Source: Botrytis cinerea B05.10
Taxonomy: Eukaryota; Ascomycota; Leotiomycetes; Helotiales; Sclerotiniaceae
NCBI RefSeq assembly: GCF_000143535.2
Contig: NC_037318.1
Coordinates: forward strand, 1-64,000
Direction: 5' to 3'
Length of the DNA: 64,000 bases
Each line of letters begins with the position of its first letter. Within the stretch, counting starts at the first letter, position 1. Positions 10,680 through 20,575 of the stretch are shown here, one piece after another. The notes under the pieces are model-generated. The model was not told the DNA's origin. It searched no databases and saw only the letters and a list, made by a program, of their open reading frames with translations. Both the position numbers and the translations under genes were made by a program.

Positions 10680-12534
10680 TAACATAATTTATCAGCAAGC
10701 GAATTATATTATTGACTGGATTACTTTTATTTCAATTTATATCTTTCTCTTTCAATATATGTTTTATTAATTAATTGAAATGTAATCAAATAATAAAGAA
10801 GTTTGAATAATCTTAGTTATTAAAGTTATTCAAAAAGATAAAAAACTTAGTATTCGAAAAGTTGTTAAGTTATATAATTTATTATATATATTATTTTATT
10901 GCAAAATGAGTGGTTTTGTTTTTTGTATTGAAATTCAAGTTAATTCTTATAATTTTATAGAATTAGAAGAAACAATTATTATTTAATATATTTTTGATAT
11001 GGATTTGAGAGGTTTTTTATTTAAATTTAAGAATGTGGAAGATATAGTAAATTATATTTTTGAATTGAAGGGTGTGAAATGTATTGGGAAGTTTTGGGTA
11101 TATTGATTTGTAAAATGTTGAATTGAATTAAAGATGTGTTTTAATTGTGTTTATGATTTTCAAAGAGTTTTTTATAAGGATTTTAAGTTTATTGAAGAGT
11201 GGTTTTAATTAGTTGTGAATATATGAGTGAAATATGGTATTTTGAATAAAGATTTCTATAATTTTGATGAAATAGGTTTTATAATAGGGATTATATATGT
11301 AGTAATGGTTGTTATTAGTATTGAAAGATGTAATAGAAGTAAATCAATATAGTTAGATAATTGAGAATGGGTTATAGTAATAATATATGGAAATGGAGAG
11401 GGTGAAATTATTTTTTTATTTTTAATAGTTTAAGGATAGGTTTATTTTTTTAATTGATATATTGAAATTAATTTTTTTATAGAATGGATTATTAAATTTA
11501 TATTTAATAGATGGATGAATAATGAAATGGGTTTAGAATGGTTGAAATATTTCGATAAGTATATTAAGAATTGAAGAAAGGGTAAATATTGAATATTAGT
11601 ATTAGATAGGTATGAAAGTTATGAATTAGTAGTTTTTTAAATATATTGTAAAAAAAATGATATTATATGTTTATATTTATTATTATATTTAAGTTATTTA
11701 ATTTAGTTATTTGATATTGGTTATTCTAGTAATTTGAAATGTTTATATAGGGATTAAATTAATGTTTTTATTAAGATATATATTAAGTATATTTTGAAGA
11801 TTGAATTTTTTATAATTTTTAAAGTTGTATATGAGAAATTAATTATTTTTTAGAATATAAAAGTAGGGTTTTGAGGAATAGGTTTAATTTTATTTAATTT
11901 TGAAATTGTATTTTTGAAATTAGATATTTGAATTTGTATATTTATTTCTTTTTTTTTGATTTAAATTAATGGATTTTTTAAATTTTTTGTAATTTAATAG
12001 AAGCTTTTTTTTAATTAATATTAGTTAAATTTTGAATAATTTGTTATTAATTAAGTTTTTTTAAATTTATATTTGAAATTGTATTAGTTTTAGTTAAGGG
12101 TATAAAGAGATTAGTTTATAAAAATATATTTTTAAATGTAGAGAATTGTATATTTTGAATAGTAAATGAGGTATTAAGTAAGTGTTGATGTGTGAAAAAA
12201 ACTTAATTATATTAAAGAGGAGTGTTTATTGGATAAAAAGCTTTTGATATATTATTTTAATAAGAGATTGATATTTAAATTTAATGTGATAAGTATTAAA
12301 AAGAGGGGAATTCTAATGGGGAATTATTTTTTAATTGATATTGTAATAAATATGGAAAGATAGGTTATAATATAAGAATCTATTAAAATAATGTAATAAA
12401 TCTTAGATTATTAGATTTTTAATAATTTCAATTAATTGATTTAATTGTTATTGAATAATATAGAATTGAAGGTGTAAATTGAGATAAAAGTGATTCGCTT
12501 AGTGATATGATTTGCTTGCTGATAAATTATGTTA
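10680..12534 (+). mobile_element. decayed Fot1/pogo-type DNA transposon, 1855 bp
   Basis: Inverted repeats of about 54 bp start TAACATAATTTATCAGCAAG on the left and end with the complement on the right, flanked by TA on each side (10678-10679 and 12535-12536). The interior plus strand translates, with many stops, to a pogo/Fot1 transposase. Recognisable pieces are YNFDE..GF near 11255, ERCNRSKSI and EWVIVI near 11320-11380, NNEMGLEWLKYFDKY near 11518, LVLDRYESY near 11600 (family form LDGHESH), and a GF.G.GL.PFN-like piece near 11870. The size matches Fot1 elements (about 1.9 kb). C-to-T changes have destroyed it; it cannot encode a transposase. Confidence 0.85.
10981..12300 (+). pseudogene. 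Fot1-like transposase remnant, almost free of cytosine
   Basis: This is the core of the transposase frame. By eye count it holds about nine cytosines in 1320 nt on the plus strand, while guanines stay common (for example 17 in 11041-11100). Stops mostly stand where family proteins have Gln, Arg or Trp, as expected from C-to-T on the coding strand plus a few G-to-A changes. The catalytic Asp positions are partly visible (FDE, and LDR for the LDG motif). Confidence 0.8.
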
Positions 12535-12851
12535 TAAGTTATAAGAATCTAATTAGTTTTAAGAAAAACTTAATTTATAAAATAGTTATTATAGAAATAA
12601 CTATTTTGTAACGAGAATCATAACAATTTTCACTTTTTCTAAGATTTAATAGGAATATTCATATAAAAATTATATTTCTAAGAATCAATTTTTATATAAT
12701 TATTTAACATTCTTTTTTTTTCTAAAATAATGATTAGTTATTAAAATAAGAATATTAAAAAAGGCCTAATTTTAGTGTGTTTTGAAATAGTATACGTATT
12801 GATATAATATACGCACTAATAAACTATATTAATATAAGAAGTCTTTATATA

Positions 12852-13293
12852 TAATATGAGTTATTATCAAGCGAATCATATCACTGAGTGGATTACTTAA
12901 TTTATATATAAGATCCATCTATATATAATCATGTATTTTCTTTATTTATTAATATGATCTTATTTTTTCTAAAGAATATAATAATTGTTTTTATAAATAA
13001 TAGGAATTTCTAGTTATTTATTAGAAATTCGAATTAATATGAAAGTTATTATAAAAATTATTTTTTTATAATGAAGATAGTAACATTTTCAAATTTTTTT
13101 AAAATATATTAGAGAAATTTACATGAAAATTAGGTTCTTAAGAAGTTAAACTCTTATTATTATTTTAAATTCTTTTACTCTTCAAAAACAATGATTAGGC
13201 ATTAAAATAGGAATATTTAAAAATAACTAATTTTAATATATTTTGAAGTGATTTATTTGATGATATAATCCGCTCGGTGATAAATCATGTTAT
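12852..13293. mobile_element. second MITE-like copy, about 440 bp
   Basis: The left arm runs ...TTATCAAGCGAATCATATCA and the right arm ...TGATATAATCCGCTCGGTGA before TAAATCATGTTAT; they are diverged inverted repeats. These arms match the Fot1-like element's own ends (AAGCGAAT..., GATAAATTATGTTA). The interior matches the split MITE, so this may be a non-autonomous relative mobilised by that transposase. Confidence 0.6.
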
Positions 13294-14026
13294 TTTAGAA
13301 TTATATAGTAATGTGAGAGTGAAAACATATAACTTCAAGATTACATGTTATCAACATTTAGTATTTATGACTTCACTTCTATAGATCTAAAAATATCATC
13401 GAATTTCTATCTTTCAAAATTATCTCCTGAAGAATTGAATAACTAACTTTTATTATCTCCCTCATCTTATTATTATAATATAGTGATTCACTTCATTTTA
13501 TTATATATAACTACTTGCTTTATACTTAATATATGCGAAAGCTTTTCTTATATGATCATTATCACCTTTCACTCTTTTATAGTAAATCTAAATGACTAAC
13601 TTAAATATTATATCTAGACTCTTATTTAGTAATATCAAATAGATAGTTATATAATCAATTATCATATAGGTCTTAATTATATAGAAAGACCTTTCTATCT
13701 TAGTATAGTTCTTTTATTTAATTCTTAATTCTTAAGACTATTCTCATATTACTCCTTATGACGGTTATAATACTAGGTATAATAAATAAAATGAATAAGA
13801 TTTATAATGCTAAAGATAGGAAATATAATAAAACTCAGAGAATACGTAGAACTATTAATTTGAACTAGTCGTCGGGGAAGAATAATTTTTTAGACTATGA
13901 TTTCATAGTAGCTTTTTCTTTTCTTCTTAATTTTGAGATATATAAAACTTTAATTTTAATTCTTTAATCTTTATGAGGGCCAGCCCTCAACCCCCCGATC
14001 CTCGCTACGCTCGAGATTTAATTATA

Positions 14027-14057
<31 letters not shown>

Positions 14058-14130
14058 GTTTATAAACTTTACTAATCTCTTACTTCTAGTTTATATAAAG
14101 ATATTAGAAATATAATTAAACTTTAAAACC
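13294..14130. other. AT-rich repeat remnant, guanine-poor on the plus strand
   Basis: From about 13320 to 13740 the plus strand is poor in G but keeps C (for example 2 G and 11 C in 13441-13500). This is the reverse of the polarity in the Fot1-like element. On the minus strand I could not recognise a protein family. A less AT-rich patch near 13980-14015 carries the phrase CCTCGCTACGCTCGAG, related to one near 44695. An AAT trinucleotide microsatellite covers about 14026-14056. Confidence 0.45.
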
Positions 14131-14139
14131 TTAAAATCT

Positions 14140-14345
14140 TATAATTCTCTTTCTAAATCTCTTTTCTTTTCTAATTTTCTTTCTTATTCTCTTTTTAAGT
14201 CTCTTTTCTTTTCTAATTCTCTTTCTTATTCTCTTTCTAAATCTCTTTCTAAATCTCTTTCTAAATCTCTTTTCTTTTTTAAATATCTTTCTTATTCTCT
14301 TTCTAATTTTCTTTCTTATTTTCAAAATCTAATTCAGATTCTAAT
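14140..14345. repeat. pyrimidine-rich tandem repeat
   Basis: Imperfect 12-18 bp units of CTCTTTCTAAAT and CTCTTTTCTTTTCTAA type. The minus-strand translation is only Arg, Lys, Ile and Phe, so the reading frame there is a repeat artefact. Confidence 0.8.
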
Positions 14346-15290
14346 TCAGATTTTAATATTGAAAAACATTTAAGGCAATTATACCCAAGGTATTTATATT
14401 TCCTATTTAATAATATACTTTTGAATATATCTCTTTTCAATTTAATCTATTCAATTTATTAATTCTATTATTATTATTATAAAGCTTACTCTAAAATTAA
14501 TTAAATTACTAAAAAGCTTTCAATTATTTTAATCTAATTTTTTTTTTTCCAATCGAATTTTTTTTCCTTTTAAAATTATATGTTGTATTGAAACAGTTTT
14601 GTATAGTTTTTCCTTATGTTTAATTAAAATAATCCTATTCTAATATCGATATATTATTTATAATCAATCAGAAGAGGTTTTATGAATCTGTAAATATAAA
14701 ATGACCTGCTATATAAATATATAATTATATAATATATAAGTATTTTTCCATTTAATTTACTTTTACGAATCTATAAGAGTTAAGGCCCCGGCTTATCGCA
14801 TACTAAGCGAAAACTATATCAAAAACCTTCACTTATTCAACTTTTTAACTATATGAAATTTCGATTAATATATGAATTGAATTATTCAAATTCATAGAGA
14901 TAGTGAATTATAATTGAAATTGTTTGAAAAAATGAATGGATTTTTTTTTAAAAAAAGAGTTGTAGGGTTTCAAGGTAATAATTCCCAAAATTTTCGAAAA
15001 ACCCGATTTTTTTATATGAGAAAAGCGTTACATGTAATAAATTTTGAAAATTTTCAACTTTGAAAACCTACAACTTTATTAAAAATATAATTTAAAAAGA
15101 TCTTTTTTATTTTCGATACTTTACAATCAATTTTTTAAAAAAGAAAATTATAAATTAGATTAATATATAAATCAGATAAAATCATTCAAATATGTAGAAA
15201 TTTATGTTTTAAAAAAGGTAGTGAAATGACTTATTTTAGTATTTTTTTGAAGACGACTAAATAGCTGCTCTAGTCATAGTGACAGGTGGG
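14346..15290. other. AT-rich stretch without a supported gene
   Basis: Very AT-rich DNA with homopolymer runs and no credible frame. A short GC-richer phrase at 14780-14810 (GGCCCCGGCTTATCGC) stands out but is not identified. Confidence 0.4.
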
Positions 15291-15727
15291 CAGTAGTCGC
15301 AATGGGTGGGTTTCGTACTAATTTTCGAAAACCCAACCCAAGCCATTATTAATGGGTAGTCAATCAGACGCCCCAATACCCAGCTATTATGAGTAGCTCA
15401 AAATACCCATTTGCATTCACGGATACCCACGAGTACTCGTAGGTTTGCAATTTGTATGTATTTTATGTACAAAAATCAAAGAAATTGTTTATGAGTTTGA
15501 AATTAATAGTGATCTTTATTATATTAGAATAAAATCCTAAGCGAATGGGACTTATTTAAGCAATACCCGTACTACATACACTTTACTCAATCAATCTACG
15601 AAAATGAGGCATTAATATCTATAGCCATCCATTGATTAATGGGTATGACTTTTTATCCCCCAGGCCACCCATACCCACGGCTACCCGTAGCCAGCCGTAC
15701 TACCCAAGCCACCCATTGCGACCATTG
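15291..15727. mobile_element. hAT-like MITE, 437 bp, with perfect 8-bp target duplication
   Basis: The left end CAGTAGTCGCAATGGGTGGG and the right end CCACCCATTGCGACCATTG are imperfect inverted repeats. The element is flanked on both sides by CAGGTGGG (15283-15290 and 15728-15735), an exact 8-bp duplication of the size hAT transposases make. The interior holds many ACCCA/TGGGT words and sub-terminal repeats, as in hAT non-autonomous elements. There is no transposase frame. The frames starting at 15632 and 15639 begin in the element and are chance. Confidence 0.85.
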
Positions 15728-15735
15728 CAGGTGGG

Positions 15736-16219
15736 AGTGCGCTGGAGGGCCACCAGGAGTGGTAGTCAGCAAAGCAGGACGTATAGTACGGAAGGCCCTA
15801 GATTTCGCCTCGCCATCCTTCTCCTTCTATGATACTGGGTCATGGAATATGAATATGGATGCGAAAGCATCTGTGGAACAGGCACAGGGCAGGCGGACAA
15901 TCAGCGGGAGGCAGCCGCTGTTGCGGACTGTTGAGCGAGAAACCCCGCTTTCGCGGACTGTCGAGCGGATATGCGGGAGCAATCTCAAAACTTCCAAAGT
16001 GCTGTCGTTACGTCGTATCGTCTGCCTCGCGGGGTTTGCCCTTGGCCTTTAAGAACAAATTTCAATTCCAGAAATTTGAGTAGGTCAAGTAGGTCCCATG
16101 TAGTTCTATTTAAGTCAATCTGAAAGTCGCAGATTTGTTCATCTGGGCTTTATATGCTGCAACTTCTCTATTGTTAACTTCTATCACACCTAACTAGGAC
16201 TTGCCATAAAGAACCAACA
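15736..16219. other. intergenic, moderately GC-rich, upstream of the NAD(P)-binding gene
   Basis: Sequence interrupted by the hAT-like MITE. Plus-strand frames here have no family match. A local imperfect repeat (GTTGCGGACTGTTGAGCG and TTTCGCGGACTGTCGAGCGG) lies at 15918-15968. The distal 130 bp should hold the promoter of the next gene. Confidence 0.35.
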
Positions 16220-16989
16220 ATGACCGGTGACAAGATCCTTGTACTGGGTGGTACAGGCCCTGCTGGAATATGTGTACTTCGAGAACTCGTCTTTCGCAAA
16301 CATTCTATAGTAGTCTACGCTCGAAATCCCTCCAAAATACCTTCAGATCTGGCAACGAATTCCCTTATTGAGGTGATAAAATTATTTCCTTGAGCCACGA
16401 GTTTAGCGCTAATTGTCTATAGATAATCAAAGGCGACTTGCTTGACCAAGAGGCCCTTGCTTTGGCGGTTGCACCTTGTTCAGTTATCATCTCCCTACTT
16501 GGCCCCAGTATAAAAGACAAAAACATCAACATTGACCCAACAGCCTACTCCAGCTTTTACGAGCTCCTCTTCCCTATTATGCGCGCCAATAATGTTCGTC
16601 GTGTCTTTGCGATGGGCACACTTTCTATCAGGCGGCCCGAAGACAAATTTTCTGTCATACAGTACCTAGTTAGAGGTCTTATGCCAATCCTAGCAAGCGC
16701 AGCATATCAGACCGTCATGAATATTGCAGCTACATTTGACAAGTTAACATCGAGAGAAGAGATTGACTGGACAGTATTTCGTATTGCTGGTATACCCGGC
16801 GGGGATGATGAAGCGAGTTGGAAAGCTGATAGGGAAGGTGGTAGAGACTTTGTTGGTGCCGTTGGAGGAAAGGGCTGGGCTATGAACCAGAAGAGAGGAG
16901 CGTTGGCAAGATGGTTAGTAGATGCGGCCGAGGGGAAGGCAAATGAGTGGATCTGTAGGATGCCTGCTGTTGCTGCTGGGGTGGCATAG
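16220..16989 (+). CDS. NAD(P)-binding (NmrA/SDR-a5-like) protein, 239 aa
   Basis: Two exons, 16220-16372 and 16423-16989, joined across a 50-bp intron (GTGATA donor, GCTAAT branch, CTATAG acceptor). The ATG at 16220 gives MTGDKILVLGGTGPAG, a Rossmann dinucleotide-binding loop at residues 10-16. An NmrA-like pattern follows: YARNPSK after strand 2, IKGDLLD, SVIISLLGPS, and RRVFAMGTLS. The later DWTVFRIAGIPGG segment is typical of NAD(P)-binding domain 10 proteins. Such proteins are redox sensors or small reductases; the substrate here cannot be told. It is intact, though short, and sits 0.5 kb right of a hAT-like MITE. Confidence 0.8.
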
Positions 16990-18548
16990 GGCCTGCTGAG
17001 GCGATGTTATATAATAAATGCCATAAACGAATATGTTTTAAATAAGTTATCTACCTGAGTTACGGGAAAGGTTCATATAAATGTACTGGAGCATGTTTCT
17101 AAAGTTATTTCCTTGTAGTTGTTCATCGACGCTTATACCAGAGGAAGCTAGTTAAGGTTACAAAACTTTTTTACCAAATAAATGCCACTTGCGCAGAGCT
17201 CATATATTCGATATGTATAAGGAGCGCAATCATAGGGCCGGGCACCATTTATAATCGAGGCCTACAAAGAAAGAAATCCCTCTTTTTCAAAGAATGAAAA
17301 TCGCAATGACGTCGTCTTCAGCTGAGGAGTTCTTCTTAATAGTAGAAGAAATATTGAAGTTAATAGTCGAGTTGAATTATATAGAAAAATTATTGGATTC
17401 TTACGACGCTTTTTTGCTATTCACGAAATCTATATCAAGTCGACGAACAGTATACGATCTATAGAAAAGTAAGACTTCTATTTTTTTTGAAAGACTAGTT
17501 AGTCAAGTTTCATTATTACTCTTCTGTAATTCAATTTACATTTCGATTTTTTAAAATTAAAGTTTTTGAGGAATCGATTGAAATTTCTTTAAGTGAAATA
17601 AGAATTGACTTTTGATTTATTGTATATTAAATAAACACATAGAATAACGAGGTAAGAGGGTGATTTTGACTCAATTCTAGTCAAGTTATGTTAATTTATT
17701 TTGATGTGTGAATTCATATGTTTCGCAGTTTACAAAGTTGTGTCATGTGCACTGTTTGCAAAAGATGTCCGCTATGACGGAGTCAGGACCTCGCTGGTCT
17801 CCAACCTTCGTATGGATCATGCGGTGGTATCGCAAATAGAGTTTAACAGACGATAAAGGAGCATTGCGACCCACATGCCACAATGTACTTAGAGTTAGTT
17901 TGGATGTAAAACACGCACGGAATCAGCGAAGGTAATAATCCGCTCCAAAAACAGCGGATTGATGATCTGCGGTTCTATGGGTTGTGTACCAAATCCGTTA
18001 TAAAATACATCAAACTGAGATGAAGTGGAGCACGTATGTAGTACGTACAATATTCTTTTTATTTTAAAAAATAATAATTGATTATTAAAATATGAATATT
18101 AGAAATGGCTAATTTTTGATACATTTTGAAAGTGGTCTACTCGATGATATGGTCTGTTCGATAATAAATCACATTATATTATTATTAATTATTGCAGATT
18201 AATATTACTAAAGTTCCCCGTGTAAGACATACTTGTGTGTGGATGACAAAGTTTTACACTCGTAAATATTTCTTGTATGAAACCATTGATCGGAAATCAG
18301 GGAAGCCTCCTAGTGCATGTAAAATTAACATGCAGAGACTTCCAGTCAGTTTTTTTGACACAAGATTGAATTTTGTTGATGAAATCCAAATCTCAAGGTA
18401 CTTTCCTTGATTGAATTGGTTTTTCATAACGGTCATTATATTCACCACCATCTAATTCATTCGAGACCTTATGTAATTCTTGAGAAATTTAGGTCTTGAT
18501 TGAAAAAGGGATCTATCTATCTTACTGCTTGGCTAAGCTTTTCGTAAG
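16990..18548. other. intergenic with repeat remnants
   Basis: No supported gene. It contains the truncated MITE-like end at 18062-18175 and an AT-rich stretch at 17300-17720. A short inverted repeat at 17938-17967 (AATCCGCT, then AGCGGATT) may be a terminal fragment of another element. Confidence 0.35.
18062..18175 (+). repeat. truncated third copy of the MITE-like right end
   Basis: AATAATTGATTATTAAAATA then GAATATTAGAAATGGCTAAT, then the arm ACTCGATGATATGGTCTGTT and GATAAATCACATTAT, align with 13190-13293. No matching left arm is seen upstream, so only the right part remains. Confidence 0.6.
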
Positions 18549-19954
18549 TTAAAAGATCGTTGTAAGTACATCGAGTCTTTCTTCCTCGGTTTTTTCTGCA
18601 GCTTGCTGAGCTTCGAGCTTTTTGAAATCAATATACATACGTAAGAATTCTTTTCCCAGTTCACTCAATGAGTCACTGTCTACTTTCACTTCTAATGCGG
18701 CTACAGCATCGATAAGAGAAAGTGGAAGTTTCGTATCCCAATTTAATGACTTCACTTCGTCTGGAGTCATTTCTGCCACCAAACCTGGAATCCATTAGTT
18801 CAGTTTTGATCAACCGGATTTGATTAAACGGATTTGAATTACTCACTTTGAGGGCTCTTCCATCTCACTGGTATTTTATTTCTCACTCCCCAAGTTCCGG
18901 CTGTAATCCACGCAGACAAGACGTAAAACATATTCGCCATTTGATCTGCACATCTAATCTCCCAATAACCTGTTCTTCCAGATATTTTTCTCACAGCAAC
19001 ATCTTTATCTTCTTGTCCCCATCCAACCCAAGTACCAATAGTACCTCTATGCCCTCCTAATCGATGATAGCTGTCATAATTTGGCATACTAAATGCACAT
19101 AGAGCTGGAAGATTCTCGAGGATTCCGGCCAAGAAATTATCAGCAACTTCTTGTGTGGCATCGTCAATTGAGAAATGAACATGAGCTCCAACAGCTGTTT
19201 GGAATGGCGATAATACTGGCTTTGGAAAAAATGTTGCTTTGAATCCATGCTTCAAAGAAATTTTTTGGATAGCTTCTTTACAGTAAACGAGAGTATCAAC
19301 AGCTTCGATTGGTCTCAATGGACCAGTTGGAATTTCAAACATTCCGTATCCAACTTCACTATGGAAATGAGTCGCTTCAATTCCCGAATTCAAGAGACAT
19401 CGAATGCATTCCTCTATCAATCGAGATATAGTTCCATCTCTAAATGTTGCAGCACCATAGAATTGACTCACTTGCTTTACTGATTTCTCTCCGTCAATTC
19501 TGGAAAGGTGGAATTCGAGTTCAAATCCTATGAGAAATTGATAGCCTAAATTCTCTGCACGATTCAAAGTTTCGTATAATAGTGATCGAGAATCTCGTTT
19601 CCAAGGTGGAAAATTTCGACTCATTTCTTTCACAAAACACATAACACTAGCATGTGTCTTTCCATTTTCCAAATAAGTACATCATCGAAGGCTTGCCCAA
19701 TCTGGATAAATTTCATCATATCCAACCGGTTGAAATCGAGTTAAATTTATTGAATCATCCGGAAGACAACCAAGGGTAAGGCAAGACACCTTGAGAGGCT
19801 TCTCAGCCAGATTGAGGGCATGAGATTTGGTGACTGTTAATAGTCGTAATACATTTCCAATATCCAAATATTGATATCGAAGGAATTCTACCTCAGGATT
19901 GAGATCCAGAAATTCGACAAGGACTCGAGAAGTTGGTCTATTTGGGAGAGCCAT
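18549..19954 (-). pseudogene. glutamine-synthetase-like protein with one in-frame TGA
   Basis: Exons 19954-18847 and 18784-18549, with a GTGAGT donor and CCAG acceptor, form a single frame of 448 codons. The frame is interrupted only by TGA at codon 91 (19684-19682), between YPDWASLR and CTYLENGKTHASVMCF. Both sides match one protein of the glutamine-synthetase fold, of the fungal FluG-C-terminus type. Motifs are IGFELEFHLS (metal-binding Glu pair), EVGYGMFEIPTGP, GAHVHFSI (His loop), GGHRGTIGTW and GYWEIRCAD. There is no downstream ATG at the break; the next is about ten codons on, which would lose the N-terminal domain. A CGA-to-TGA change would explain it. It may be a recent null allele, a base error, or readthrough. 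The members' reaction is unsettled (glutamate/amine ligase-like). Confidence 0.8.
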
Positions 19955-20463
19955 AATGAATTCAGATGTTATTTTTGTGATTGTGATATATTGAAAGGTA
20001 AATGATGGAATATTATGGGAGTGGATTTTTTTCGAATGTCTGAAGAGGTCTTGATATACTGGCTTCGGAATTCTGACTCTAAATTCTATACGATATAGAC
20101 TTTATTTAATCATTCGAGAAATGTAAGATATGAATTGGATATTCATGCGGGGACTGTTGGTTTTGATGAGATTTTCGTCTGCTATTGGTCGAATTGTAGA
20201 TTCCGAACTGAAGTTATCCTGTAATAACAAAGTTAATAATTTCAATGAAAAGAAATTCAATATAAATCTCTATACAAATTTTATATATATATATTACATT
20301 TATAATATATTCAATTCGTTAATAACGATATAGCTAATTCATTAATAATGAATAGAATCGATATAAAATGAGATCTATTTAGTATTAACTTTTAACAGAA
20401 AAAAAGAAAATGGAAACCCTGAAGGGTTTTAGGGATTTCAGGATTCGACAAATATTAGAATTG

Positions 20464-20575
20464 TAGAAAAGGTAAACAAAAAAGAAGCAAATGTAAGAGT
20501 TAGAAGGAATAGAGGAGCAAACATAAGAGTTAAAAGAAAAAGAAAAGCAAATGTAAGAGTTAGAAGGAAAGGGGA
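20464..20575. repeat. imperfect tandem repeat, about 33-bp unit
   Basis: Three units of the form GCAAATGTAAGAGTTAGAAG, the middle one diverged, ending in purine-rich spacers. Confidence 0.7.

Larger units (their letters stand above)
10544..12826. mobile_element. MITE-like element split by a Fot1-like insertion
   Basis: Outer inverted repeats match: TAGTTTATTAGTGCGTAC at 10544 and its complement (GTATATTATATCAATAC-type flank ending GCACTAATAAACTA) at 12790-12826. The ends carry TA dinucleotides, as in TA-target elements. Removing the inserted element at 10680-12534 leaves about 425 bp. The right interior (12540-12790) is clearly related to that of the second MITE-like copy (13005-13250). The outer arms nevertheless differ from those of the second copy. 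Confidence 0.6.

Noticed and set aside
14131..14325. A 64-codon Arg/Lys/Ile frame
   Set aside because: Produced by a pyrimidine-rich tandem repeat; no protein character.
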